Origin: Ophiosphaerella korrae
Lineage: Eukaryota > Ascomycota > Dothideomycetes > Pleosporales > Phaeosphaeriaceae
Direction: 5' to 3'
DNA length: 64,000 bases
Assembly: GCA_028456385.1 (NCBI GenBank)
Contig: JALNQF010000002.1
Span: forward strand, 434,001 to 498,000
Under the pieces are notes generated by a model. The model saw only the letters and a list, made by a program, of their open reading frames with translations, was not told the DNA's origin and searched no databases. Of the stretch, positions 10,715-22,128 are shown piece by piece. The position numbers and the translations under genes were made by a program. Every line of letters begins with the position of its first letter. Position 1 is the stretch's first letter.

Positions 10715-13203
10715 ATGTTGACCTTGCTATGCCATCTTTTATCGCTTGCTCAGCTGCCGGTAGCAACATTAGGCGAAGTGAGGCCACGGCAAACAAAAGA
10801 CCTTCTAGATTGGATTGATCCTTTAATCGGCAGTAGAAGCGGTGGGAATGTCTTCGCGGGCGCGACGCTTCCGTACGGTCTAGCTAAAGGTTAGAGGAAT
10901 TTGCCCCTCATGGACTAGCTACAATCGCTTATCCCAACGCAGCGGTGGCAGATGTAGATGGTGAAAATACCGGAGGCTTCTCAACAGACGGAAGCAACAT
11001 TACCGGATTCTCAGCGTTGCATGATTCTGGCACTGGAGGCAACCCCAGTCTTGGTAACTTCCCTATATTTCCGCAGGTCTGCCCAGGAGAAGATATCAAT
11101 ACCTGCAAGTTTCCAATCAAATCAAGAGCCACACAATATAAGAGTGATTCGATCAAGGCACGGCCAGGTTACTTTAGTATCACACTTGAAAATGACATAC
11201 AGGCTGATATGACGGTTTCGGAGCGTGCTGCATTATTTCGTTTCGACTTCTCAAAGACTTCGGCCACTAATGGCAGCACAAATCCACTGATCATGCTCGA
11301 TCTTACAGATCTATGGGCTAGTCGTCAAAATGCCTCAATCAGCATTAAGGCGGAAGGCGGTACTTCAAATGGACGCATGATGGGCAACGGAACGTTTTTG
11401 CCCAGCTTCGGCGCTGGGTCGTACCGCGCTTACTTCTGCGCCGATGTCACTGGTGGAAAGATCAAAGACTCTGGAGTGTGGGTGAATGATCGAGCAGGGG
11501 TTGAGCCCAACGAGCTATATATAACCCGGGGCTTCAATCTTTACTACCTCCAGGCTGGCGGCTACATCCGTTTTCAGGTTCCACTTTCGGGAACTATTCT
11601 GGTACGCATGGGCCTCAGCTTTACCAGTACCGCACAAGCGTGCCAAAATGCCGAGCGTGAGATACCTGGACCCTACTTTGACTTTCAAGGCCTGGTGGCC
11701 AAGGCAGAAGAAACATGGCGACAGAAATTGGCCCCCATAACTATCGAAACGGGTGGCGTCAATAATAGCATGCAGACCAGTTTTTGGAGTGCTGTCTACC
11801 GGACGATGATATCTCCACAAAACTACACAGGGGAAAACCCCCATTGGTGGAGTAATGAGCCATATTTTGATTCATTTTATTGTATTTGGGATATGTGGCG
11901 GGTGCAGCTCCCATTTTTGACCATCGTGGATCCAATCATGATGTTGAACATGGTGCGCAGTTTGCTTGACACGTACAAACATCGAGGCTGGCTCCCTGAC
12001 TGTATGATGAGCACATGTAAAGGCTGGACGCAGGGTGGTTCGGATGCAGACAATGTTCTCGTCGATGCGTACGTGAAGAACCTCACAGGTATAGACTGGG
12101 AACTCGCGTATGAGGCTATCGTTAACGATGCTGAGAATGAGCCACTAGAGTGGAGCATCGAAGGCCGTGGAGGCTTGACAAGCTGGAAGAAGCTCAACTA
12201 TATTCCTTATCTTGACTTTGACCCAGTCGGCTTTGGTACTAATTCACGCAGTATATCAAGGACACTAGAATACAGTTACAATGACTTCAACCTTGCTACT
12301 CTTGCTAAAGGGCTTGGTAAAAACACATCTACAAAGTATCTAGCTCGTTCTAATAACTGGCAAAACCTTTTCAAAGCAGACCAGAGGTCTTCCATCAATG
12401 GTCTTGACACCAACTTTACCGGCTTCTTCCAACCAAAGTATCTCAACGGAACATGGGGCTACCAAGACCCAATCGCATGCAGCCCACTGGCAAGCTTCTG
12501 CTCTCTTACCTCTAATCCATCGGAGACGTTTGAAAGCAGTGCTTGGGAGTATATGTTCTTTGTACCTCACGATATCGAACGTGTTATTTTTCTACTTGGA
12601 GGCAAAGAAACTTTCCTTCGCCGACTGGACTTCTTCCACACATCAGGTCTGGCAGACATTGGGAACGAGCCTGTCTTCCTAACGGTCTACATGCCACATT
12701 ACGCCGGGAGGCCTGGCCTGTCAGCTAAGCGTGTTCATTCTTGTAAGCGAAGCGGTTCTTCCCATTCTTCGTACACTAATTCTACATTAGACATCCCATC
12801 TCGCTTCAACGCCTCCCGCGATGGTCTTCCAGGCAACGACGATTCAGGGGCTATGGCATCTTTCACACTCTTCAGTATGATCGGCCTATTTCCCAATCCA
12901 GGCCAAAACGTCTACTTCATTACTCCTCCGTTCTTCGAGAAGGTGAGCATAACAAACCAGCTCACGAACAAAACGGCAACCATTCAGAACCTCAATTTCG
13001 ACAAAGATTATAATAAGATTTATGTTCAAAGTGCAATGTTGGATGGCAAAGTGTATACGAAGAACTGGATAGGCCATGAGTTCTTCACACAGGGTGGGAT
13101 GCTGGAGTTGGTATTGGGCGAAACGGAGAGCGAGTGGGGGACACGAGAGGAAGATCAGCCGCCTAGTATGTCGAGTGTAGAAGGGGAGATGGAGTACCAC
13201 TAA
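10715..13203 (+). CDS. Secreted GH92 alpha-mannosidase
   Basis: Glycoside hydrolase family 92 enzymes are calcium-dependent exo-alpha-mannosidases acting on mannose-containing glycans. Exon 1 (10715-10889) encodes a signal peptide (MLTLLCHLLSLAQL) and the family start LDWIDPLIGSRSGGNVFAGATLPYG. A 53-nt intron (10890-10942) joins it in frame to the rest. Family motifs seen are ITGFSALHDSGTGG, the central GGSDADNVLVDAYVKNL, RTLEYSYNDF and the conserved GNDDSGAM region that carries catalytic and Ca-binding residues. A second intron at 12743-12790 (GTAAGC, ACTAAT branch, TTAG) is 48 nt, in frame and without a stop. Removing it restores the usual spacing between GRPGLSAKRV and the NDDSGAM region and gives 795 residues. 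Several N-glycosylation sites fit secretion. It lies next to a secreted dioxygenase gene. Confidence 0.93.
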
Positions 13204-14392
13204 CAACATATGGTGATGCACACGTAACGCTATGTTGTCTTCAGTGCGAATGAGCTGAGATAGACATCAAATATGCCATCCACGCGGTTACACAAAAACG
13301 CTACACACCGTAGTTTAGTATTTCTCACCAAATCCCGAGAAAAGATCCTTCCAAGGTTCTAGCTTAGGTACATTTTCCATAAAACTAAAGAAAATCGATA
13401 ATTTTTCAATACTAAAAGATAGAAATCTTAACTATTGCTTTGTAGATGTATAGAGAAAGATAAGGGTGTAGGTTAAGGTTAGGTTGTTATTAAGTTTTTA
13501 TTCTTGCACCCCTATCATGGACAATTACTATGTACCTCCTTATCCACACCACGCAATCCATCCCCACCAACTCCATCTACCTAGAGAAATTGGCGCCATC
13601 ACACCGTGCTCCCATAGCCTACGCTCGTGAAACAAGCCCACCCAAGCCCAATCAGCATAAAGCTTGACTCCCTAACTCCACTAAGCTATTCTAATCATAG
13701 ATCCAGATCCTCAACACTTCATTTCCTTTGCCACTACTGCTTAGCCTAAGCTGTAAACGAGGGTAAAATTGGGCACGCTTTACTGCATCGAGACAGTGTG
13801 CCAAGAAACGAATTACGTGTGCGTACGCCAACGTGCTCCTTCGACACTAGCAACGCGTAGACAGAGAGCCAGGATTAGGATTTGGAGTTTCGATTTTGGG
13901 GCTGGGGAGGAGTGGTGATGAGGCTGGTTGCGTGGAAGGGGTATGCAAGTGCGAATGCACGGTGGAAGAGGTAGTGGGGCAATGCTTTTTGCTTGTGTTG
14001 AGTGGAGATGGAGGAGTGATGTACTGTGGTCTGGTGAGTTTGATTAAATGATATGTTTCTGGATTGCAATGGGATAAATATTGAAGTGCGAGATTGACGA
14101 TCATGAAACTTCGGTACGGTCAATGATGAAAGAGTCCAGGGACGAAGCTCTCTTCTTTGGCTTTACTCAAAGACACTATTAGAAGCATATCTGATCGAAA
14201 GTGCTTCGATGCCTCTAGCACCCCAGCCAGCTCGATCACCACCAAAATGCCAAGCCGGGAGCCATCTTGATTTAGCGTCTTGCGTATGCTTGTGACGACG
14301 AGGTCGATAGGCGTGCCTGTTGACAATGCGAGGAAGTCAACACAGGGGTAGGTATTTCCAAGTGCTAAGATGCAACAGTTTTTCGAGGTCCG
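13204..14392. other. Intergenic, AT-rich, no gene seen
   Basis: Contains an AT-rich tract at about 13370-13500 with GGTTAAGGTTAGG-like repeats that looks like degenerate sequence. The remainder has stops in all frames. A minus-strand open frame at 14120-14482 overlaps the dioxygenase promoter and its tandem repeat and was rejected. Confidence 0.45.
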
Positions 14393-14400
14393 TATATAAG
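14393..14400 (+). promoter_or_regulatory. TATA-like box of the dioxygenase gene
   Basis: TATATAAG lies about 133 bp upstream of the dioxygenase ATG at 14535 (frame start 14533). The spacing would allow a leader of roughly 100 nt covering the duplicated segment. Assigned from sequence only. Confidence 0.4.
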
Positions 14401-14432
14401 ACCTGGAGATGTCGGGCCAACTGAGATAATCA

Positions 14433-14534
14433 CACCAGCTCCAATCCAGCTCTTTCAAGTATCTCTCTTGCTTATCCATCATCGCACCAGCTCCGACCCA
14501 ACTCTTTCAAGTATCTCCCTTCCTTATCCATCAT
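14433..14534 (+). repeat. Two tandem copies of a 50-bp unit in the dioxygenase leader
   Basis: Copies at 14433-14482 and 14485-14534 have a 52-bp period and differ at 5 of 50 positions. Both end in ...TTATCCATCAT. In the second copy this is followed by G, forming the start codon of the dioxygenase. In the first it is followed by C, so no ATG exists there. This looks like a recent tandem duplication of the 5' untranslated region up to the start codon. Confidence 0.85.
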
Positions 14535-15870
14535 GCAACTCGCCAAACTTATCAGATTTGTCCTACTCGTTCAGCAATGCTTTGCCCATCCTGGACAGAG
14601 CGCCGAAGAGCATGCAAAGGAAGTTGCTGAACGTCGAGCCTACTTGAGCGCCAACAAACGCTCGCTTGCTGACTGCGCAGACACGTTGAAGAAGCGTGGT
14701 AATCATGCTGCTATGCACCAGCGTCGAGCGGCTCATGTAGCAAGACTAAGAGCCAAGAGGGCTGGTACGTCTATGATCCACCTAGATTGGTAGCAGGACG
14801 GACAAAACTCACTCACTTATGCAGAGAAGACCAGTTTCCACGCCCGCGACCTTGATAGTGTTCTGAATACCAACCATCACAGCAATCTCACTGGTATCAC
14901 TGTTGACTCCGAGCTCAGTCTGCTCTTCTCCGGCAACAACAGTTGCATTCTTACTCCCGAAACCACACAAGGCCCGTACTGGGTGCAAGGCGAGCTCGTC
15001 CGCGAAGATATTAGCGAGGATCAAGAAGGAGTGCCTCTGACGCTCGATATCCAAATCATTGATGTGAATACCTGTGAGCCGGTGCCAGGGGCTTTCCTGG
15101 AGATCTGGCACTGTAACAGCACAGGAGTGTACTCTGGTGTTGTTGCGAACGGTAATGGAAACATCAGCGATACAGCCAACCTGAATAAGACGTTTCATCG
15201 TGGGATCCAGAAGTCGGATGAGGACGGCGTCGTTGTGTTTGAGACTCTTTTCCCTGGCCACTATACTGGCCGTGCCGTGAGTCGCACACTCGATGCGTTT
15301 AAGCCGTCGCTAATCAAGTTTTTGTAGCCGCATATCCACGTTATGACGTCCCTTAACGCAACTGTCAACGCGAACGAGACATTGTCTGGCGGCTCAGTCA
15401 CGCATGTCGGCCAGATGTTCTTTGATCAAGACCTCATTAGTCTTGTGGATAAGCAGGAGCCATACACCAGCAACACACAAGAGCTCACCACAAATGCAGA
15501 AGACTCAATTTTGAGTGAAGAAGCTGCGGCGGTGGATCCGTTCGTCGAGTATGTCCTCCTTGGTAGCAGTGTCACTGATGGTATTTTTGGATGGCTCGCT
15601 TTCGGCATGGACACCGGCGCTTCCTATAACATCACACCTGCCGCTTATTTGACCGGCAATGGTGGTGTTGAGAACGAGAACGCTGGGGCGGGGATGGGTG
15701 GTGGTCCACCTGGAGGGTCTGGTGGTGTACCAACAGGCACCCAGCCAGCCAGCGTCATACCCTCAGGTGCAGTTTCAAGGACCACTTTGGCTGTTGTCAC
15801 ATCCTCGTCTGCCGCATCTTCTCTTGCTAGTAAGATCTCGCCATGTGCCTCTATCGCCAACCTCTACTAA
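14533..15870 (+). CDS. Secreted intradiol ring-cleavage dioxygenase-like protein
   Basis: Three exons (14533-14764, 14825-15276, 15328-15870) with introns of 60 and 51 nt, giving 408 residues. The start MQLAKLIRFVLLVQQCFA is a signal peptide. Intradiol dioxygenases use Fe(III) to cleave catechols between the two hydroxyls. This extracellular fungal type shows TPETTQGPYWVQGELVREDI, then VYSG and GHYTGRA joined by splicing to PHIHV. These supply the two Tyr and two His iron ligands of the family (catechol, protocatechuate or hydroxyquinol substrates cannot be told apart). The N-terminal 120 residues are Arg/Lys/Ala-rich, and the tail is Gly/Pro then Ser/Thr/Ala-rich, a possible cell-wall or GPI-type linker. 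Likely role: breakdown of plant or lignin-derived aromatics outside the cell. The ATG codon is at 14533-14535. Confidence 0.9.
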
Positions 15871-16150
15871 GATCCTTTAGCGTGGAAGTGGTAAGAATGG
15901 CAGGAACCCTAGTCCCAGTTAGAATCAGCCACGCAAGCAGAATCAATGCTGAGAGTCCAACATTGTAGCGCAATCAGAGAGGTCTCAGGCGCACAATCCA
16001 ACGGGCGTCGTAGCATAAGTCCAGCAGCACTCCAAAAGCCAACACCATAGCCTGAAGAACTGTCAATATCCCACCCGCAAAACCTACCAAACTGATGCAC
16101 TCACCTGCCATTATCCGCAACCTCTCAACCCAACCCACAACCACACCCAC

Positions 16151-16711
16151 TCACCCCTCCAACGCCTTCAGCCCCTCCACTAACGCCCCAAAACTCCTCA
16201 CCCTCCCATCCCTCCCCTTCCCTTTGTCCCCCTTTGCCTCCTTCTCCCCACCACCGCCCAGAAGCGCCATCTCCCCATCCAACTGCCTCTCCACCTGCTC
16301 GCGATCCAGCACCGCCTTGGCCGCCTCGTACCCGCCAATGTCCCTTACGTGAAGGTACCCCATGTTGCGTAGCGTCTGTAGCGCGATGGTGGAGCGCCGT
16401 CCGGACCGACAGTACAGCGTGATGTGGTCGTCCTTGTGCACGGTGATGCCGCGTGCGGCGTAAATTTCGGGGAGCTGGTCGATGGTTTGGTATTCGATGT
16501 TGATGGTAGGAGCGATGTCGGTGGTGAGCGGGCCGGTTGCGAATTCGACAGGGGAGCGGACGTCGACGAGGTGGTGTTGTGGGGCGGTCATTGTGGAGGG
16601 TGTGGATTGGGGGTTGTGGTTGGATGTTGGGGTGCAGCTGAGACAGCGCGGGGCAGGAGGGAAGCCAAGCACGAGTAAAGTGGGGGCAACAAGAAGCTTC
16701 AAACTTCGCAT
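16151..16711 (-). CDS. Rhodanese-domain protein
   Basis: A 186-residue single-exon protein. The rhodanese domain spans about residues 45-140: it starts LVDVRSPVEFATG and has the active-site loop YCRSGRRS with the putative persulfide Cys at 101. The six-residue loop is that of sulfurtransferases, not of Cdc25-type phosphatases. The first 40 residues (MRSLKLLVAPTLLVLG...) could be a mitochondrial or secretory leader. An internal ATG at codon 41 (MTAPQHHLVDVRSP) would give a compact single-domain PspE-like protein, so the start is uncertain. The tail is Gly/Lys-rich then helical. It runs head-on towards the dioxygenase gene, with about 280 bp between them. Confidence 0.85.
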   Translation of the reverse strand: MRSLKLLVAPTLLVLGFPPAPRCLSCTPTSNHNPQSTPSTMTAPQHHLVDVRSPVEFATGPLTTDIAPTINIEYQTIDQLPEIYAARGITVHKDDHITLYCRSGRRSTIALQTLRNMGYLHVRDIGGYEAAKAVLDREQVERQLDGEMALLGGGGEKEAKGDKGKGRDGRVRSFGALVEGLKALEG

Positions 16712-17518
16712 ATTGTCTTATTCCTACTACATAACCCATGTATCCGACTAATCATTTGTGCGCCCATCGTCTATCAACCCTCGCCATGTAGGTATCCCAC
16801 TTCACGTCTTTCAGCTTTGAATCACACACTTGGTTCGTTCGTCCTACAATATGTCAGAATCAACAGTCGATTACACCTCCAAGGGATTCCTACCAATGCT
16901 AACTCTCCAGGCGCCTTTAGCAGCCAGTATCCTTTAGTCAATGCTCCATTAGCATCGCTTTCATGGAACTAGCATATGATCAGTACTCGACAGCTGATAG
17001 TCGCCATGTGCATCCAGTCACTTGTCGTGAGCTCATATTTTCCCTGTCCAAATTTCGAGTCGCATTCCGCATTCAACTTTTCAGGACTGTAATAACGTCC
17101 TCCAATCTTTTGGTGCTTCCAGGTTTCTGAGGATGAAGACATGGTGTTGCTTTGGAAGGTATCTTTCGTTGAGAAGTGGATGTATCCATCTCTATATATA
17201 GGGCTCTGGTGGCTCTCATATCCGTAAGTATGGTGTGCTACTATATGTGTTGTTCAAGAAGTTCACAACGGATCATGCGGTCAAGAATGGTAGGACGACA
17301 TAGGCAGCTGATGGAGGATAGGTAATACTTTGCCTTCTTTGGTAAATGGGTGCATTATTCCTGCTTTTCGGAATGCTTTGAGCAATCAAGAGATGATACC
17401 TGTGGAACTGAGATGCATTGTGCAATTACCTAAGAATTCTTAGGCTCATCACTTCTGTGTCGGACCGCTTCGCCTAGAAAACGCATCTCAGCCTCCGGCA
17501 TCAAGCTCTTTACAAACG
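16712..17518. other. Intergenic, no gene seen
   Basis: Stops in all frames. A TATATATAGG sequence near 17193 lies about 320 bp before the first ATG of the CorA-like relic and could have been its promoter. Confidence 0.4.
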
Positions 17519-19521
17519 ATGGCTATTTCAAATTACTTTGAGCAGGCAGTGTTCTACAAACGAAATTCGGTTACAGAAGAGTACTATAGGCGCTCTATAA
17601 ATGCCGAGAATACCTGCATTTTCCAAAAACATCCTGTGGATGTAAAAATCCAAGTGCAGCTACAACCACGGCAAAAAAAAAACAAATAGCTTCTCGGCAA
17701 AGGAAAGGCTGTGTTCTAAAAGTACGGAAATTTTCGTTTCTTTTAAAACAATCTATGTCATTGTACTGATGGTATCCAAGGCCCGGTGCCCAATGTGTTG
17801 GTTAAGGCTGGCGATGAATCTCTGTTGGCAAACATCCAGACACAAGCCAAAACTGACATTGAAGACCTTGATAGTTTGAGGGCATTCATTCAAGTCAATT
17901 AAAAGTCCTAAATTTAAGGGAGAATACTCAACTGCTCCAGAACACTGCTTCGCTGGACCGGATATTGTACGAATATAGGCCCCTCAGGAAATATTTATAG
18001 TATTAACAAATATAAGCTACCTCCATCAGGATAACTCGTACCTTCCTCTATATTCCACAAAGGATATGTATGAACTCCTCATTAGTGAGTGCGAAGTCTT
18101 CCCACAACTTACTATGTACCTGCTTGCATTTTATCCCAAAGACGAGGACACGGAGGTTGGTCCACCGCGGATCAGCTTCTGACCTATACTGAATCGAACT
18201 ACTTCTTCGGGTCGTTTTACAGGCTTTGGTGAGTTTTTATATTTCGCAATGATAGGGCTATATCTAATGGACGCATAGAATGTGCCTGCATGATCAGATT
18301 TGTTGAGTTTACCAAGCGCTCGGATAATTCGCCTTGGTCCTTACGGCAATATACTGTCTACCACAAATGGTGCAAGAAAGGGAATGCGCCCTGTTCAACA
18401 TGGATCGTTTCTAGCATGCCAGACAGAGCCGAGCCATGCTTCAGCGACTACCTGGCAAACGTTGACAAAACACACCGACCTGATCCTTTCGAGCTTCACG
18501 CCATGCTCCTTAGTATTTCCATTGCGTCCTGGAGGCCTTATCTTGTCAACCTTGAAACTCAGCTGGTCGATCTGGTAATATCTCCGCTCAAGGTCTTGAC
18601 ACTTAAATAACGCGCCGTTAGTCTAGTGATGCAGACATAACTTCAATAGAAAAAGACAAGTCACCCCGAAAGCATTATACTGTGAAATACAGGGCCTATA
18701 AGAGGGCGAAAGGGGTCGAAGACAGTGCGTCCGATGTGCTGCTTTGCCTGGACTCTACCCTGGACACTATCACTACTCTTGCGGACATGTATCGCCAATA
18801 CTTCAGCACAACGCCAACCAATGATCATTCTGATGCGATATCAACTCAAACGAAACACTTGGAATATGGCATCAGTTTTTCTATAAAAGAGACGGAACGT
18901 GACGTGCTATATTCGCGTAAAAAGGTTGAGGTACTTAAATCGAAAGCTCAAGCTACGCGAGTATTAGTAAGTGTGGAAGTTGATTCATTTCCGCAATCTC
19001 CAGCTAATAAATGTAGATATCCTCCCTAATTAAAAGTATAAACGGGCATAATCTAGATCGGCAACTGATTGCGTTACAACATCTCGAGCAACAAGCGCAG
19101 GAAGAAAACGCTATAATGCGTGATTTGGCCGAGAAAAATAGCCAAGAATCTACTAGCGTAAGGATACTCACGATAATCGTGTTGATTTATCTACCATGCA
19201 CAATGGTGTCAGTAAGTAAATCATCTTTCCGAGTCATACCTAATATTCAACTTTAGGCGTGGTTTTTACTCGACGGAGTTTGTTGAATCAGCACCAGTAC
19301 CAACTGGCGGAAATACCGTTACGTACACAAAAAACGTATGGCTGTTCTTCGCAATCTCGATCCCACTGACTGTGTTCACAATTATTGTGTGGTATGGCTG
19401 GGCGAATTACAAACTTTTGTGTCGAGCGCTTCGTCTTGACTCAAGCAACAACGTCGCAAGTCTTCCGCATTATAATCCATTGAAAACTTCAAATAGCAGG
19501 AATGATGAGGGAAAATATTAA
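17519..19521 (+). pseudogene. Decayed CorA-like fungal membrane protein gene
   Basis: Protein-like blocks in order match the fungal CorA-like transporter family. They are an N-terminal block from ATG 17519 (MAISNYFEQAVFYKRNS), a block around 17840-18180 (STKDMYELLISECEVFPQL), the family landmark IRFVEF...SPWSLRQYTVYHKW at 18290-18600, a helical block from about 18655, and two C-terminal membrane segments (LTIIVLIYLPCTMVS; VWLFFAISIPLTVFTIIVWYGW) ending at 19521. Plausible introns lie at 18573-18651, 18967-19017 and about 19211-19256. The frame is broken by an A10 run at 17673-17682, a frame change near 17900, TAG at 17976-17978, TGA at 18180-18182, and a one-base mismatch across the last intron. 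Some breaks could be unusual introns, but not all. The family is usually assigned as Mg-transporter-like; its role in fungi is not established. Confidence 0.7.
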
Positions 19522-19762
19522 CGTTTGGATCCTGGATTTAGTATTCATATTATAGCGTAACATACCCAGACTCTTGTATCGCCCAGTGGTGTTTTCAGGA
19601 GCTGAAGTTCTAACGAAAATCGGAGATGATTTCTGAGCGATGTTAGCACAAATCCTGCTGTGGCGCACGAACACGATATCTGAACCATGTCCAACGTTTT
19701 ATCAGGTCTCTGACCCCTAGGACCACCTCAGCGCAGCACGGCCCTGACTCATTGTTGTTGAA

Positions 19763-20841
19763 GTGCGTCATGGACTGTATGTTACTGTAGATCATGTCAA
19801 AGAAAGTGTCAGAGGGCTATATTACCAGTTATTTCAGCAATTATTACTCATTGGCGAATCGCTTCGTTGTGTAAATATAAAAGGTTCTGCCGTACCCAGG
19901 GACGCTCTTCTTTCGATAATAGGGTTGCTGATTCTCGTCCCTAAGACCACACAATCGCAAAACATGGTGTGGAATAATCTTCTTTGGGCAGGAAACTTTG
20001 CGAAAGTATTGGACGGACCGGTTCCCTTCGACGGGCCGCTCATAGCGACTATCGGAACATCAGGCACAGTATACAAAGCCAAGATTGATCGCAGCAGGTG
20101 CGAAATACTGTTAGCGGAATCGATTTGTGATCCAAGCGATCGAAACCTTACCAAATTGTTGGCAATAAAGAGAATCAAATGTCCAGAAGATGCAGCACGA
20201 GAGAAGAGGTTTCTTGATTATCTTCAGTCGGATAACATTGAACACAGCCATATAACGAAGTCATACGCCGGATTCACTTTCAGGAAGGAATACTACCTCA
20301 TCAGTGAGCTTGCTAGCCAAAATCTCGGAGATCTTATGACTCAACGTAGGGCCCCTTGTCCTACGAGATTCTCACACACATGTAGATGGTTATTTAAACA
20401 AATCGTGGGCCTTGCAAGCGCACTTGGCGAGATCCATGGCCCAAATAGTGACAAGAGGACGGTATTTCATCACGACATCAAACCAGCAAACATCCCCCGG
20501 AATTAGTTGACGATCAACCAACATCTCGGCCCCATGACATATGGTCCCTCGCATGCGTTTATGTAAAATTTCTTGTGTGGTTTTACCTAACTGAGCTTGA
20601 AATACAGGAGTTTAACGAGCCTCTTCCGCCCGAGTTTCAAGGTAGATATTTTCTCAAACACACAACTACTCTTGCACTACAGATGAAACAGGCTTCAAAG
20701 AGATTGCGAGATAAGGATCCCAGAACACGATATATGATAGCTATTGTATCAAAAATGCTCATTTTTGATCCCGATAAACGCATGACGGCCACGGAGTTGG
20801 TGAAAGAGCTGGAACACGAAAATTCCCAAACCTCAACCTAG
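19763..20841 (+). pseudogene. Protein-kinase relic with internal deletion
   Basis: The first part (to 20506) holds a kinase N-lobe: a Gly-rich loop (TIGTSGTVYKAK), a Lys strand (LLAIKRI), and the catalytic-loop motif FHHDIKPANI at about 20465-20493. Directly after the Asn the sequence changes frame into PPELVDDQPTSRPHDIWSLAC, the APE-equivalent region that in kinases lies 25-40 residues later. The DFG motif and activation loop are therefore missing and the frames do not match, with no GT-AG intron to bridge them. The C-lobe continues to 20841 (MLIFDPDKRMTATELVKEL). No good ATG heads the first part. The product could not be an active kinase. It lies 240 bp after the CorA-like relic on the same strand. 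Confidence 0.75.
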
Positions 20842-22128
20842 CCGTTAGTTTCAACCTCCGATCGCTTTGTTTCGATCATTATCTGACTGGATGTCCATAC
20901 TTGGGTGAGAAAGTACATAATTCAAATAGAGTCGTTATGTAGAACATTGCAATATATCCATTACATGCTAGCTACTCTGGTATCCTTTGAGATATCCCAT
21001 GCTCGGTTGCAATGTGGCCTTGCTTTACCTGGCTGATAGAAATGCCGCACCGTGTATTGATCAGTGGCCTTAGCCTCACTTAAACCCTGTCTAGTGCGCG
21101 CACTGAGGCGGCAAGGTTGATGGCGAGGGCGAGGTCAGGGCGCTCACAGATACAGTCTGGTGCCAGCAGTCCTGTCGCGCTGGCGTTTTCCCACTAAAAC
21201 CCATTCTCTATAACTAACAATAACGAATCTTTTGTCTTTTAGAACAGGTCAAGAGTATGTAGTATCTTTAAAAAACACTTGTACTTTAATAAGAAGAACT
21301 TTCTTTTTAGTAATGCTTCTATTTCTATTCTTTTATTATCTTTCTATTAAGAATTTCTCTTTCTTATATGGTGATGTTGAGGAGCTAATGGAGGGAGGAT
21401 AATTATGACACGATTTCGGCTGCGGATTTTGAAAATGTTACAGGCTCGGGCTTTGCCTGAGCCTTAGAAGGACACGTGTCCTTGACAAGTATATGAGGAA
21501 GGCTTAGTTAGACTTAGGAAGGCATTTACCTTACTAGCTAAGGTTAGTCCCCAACAGACAAGACATCACTGGTGCAGAAATGGCAGCGTTGTAGTGTGAT
21601 ACGCTTTGATTCATAGAGATATCAGGACCCAATCTCCCGAACCCATACACGCTGGGTGTATGTATGACTATACAAAAGCTTCATGCTGCTTTCTGGAACC
21701 CCCCCCCCCCCCCCAATTGCTTTTGATCGCGCACACTGCCTTGCGCAGCGGCTTCCTAATTTTGTAACGCCTTTGATCCAGCTTGATGCATGACCCAAAA
21801 TGCTAATAGAAAGTATGATATGAGTCAACCCCTGTATGCACTTTTGACACCAATAATGCTTCCCCTAAAAGAAAATCGCCTCCAGATGGTATAAAACAAA
21901 GCAAGGAAAGTATCGAGCATTGGTATCGTAATCGGCCGTAACAGGTTAAAGAACTAGATGCAATAAGACACAAACATTAAGTATGTCCATGACCAAACGC
22001 CGAGTAATGGTAACCACGCCGAGCTTCTGTGTCATGCGTGATAACCAACCGACGCAGCGGTAGAAAGAGACGGTAAAGAAAATGGACTAATGGACACAGG
22101 AAAGGCACCGAAGCCGTGGGAAATACAT
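20842..22128. other. Intergenic with AT-rich tract and C16 run
   Basis: No gene seen. Positions about 21220-21385 are strongly AT-rich with TTTCTATT-type repeats. A run of 16 C lies at 21699-21714. The right end is the 3' flank of the Ras exchange factor gene. Confidence 0.45.

Noticed and set aside
14120..14482. Minus-strand open frame of 120 codons with an ATG
   Set aside because: It overlaps the TATA box and tandem repeat of the dioxygenase promoter, starts inside the duplicated unit, and has no recognisable motif.
17675..17770. Alternative frame TNSFSAKERL...FKTIYVIVLM as proof of a single-base error in the A10 run
   Set aside because: It reads well, but a spliced intron skipping it is also possible, so it is mentioned only as one of several breaks.
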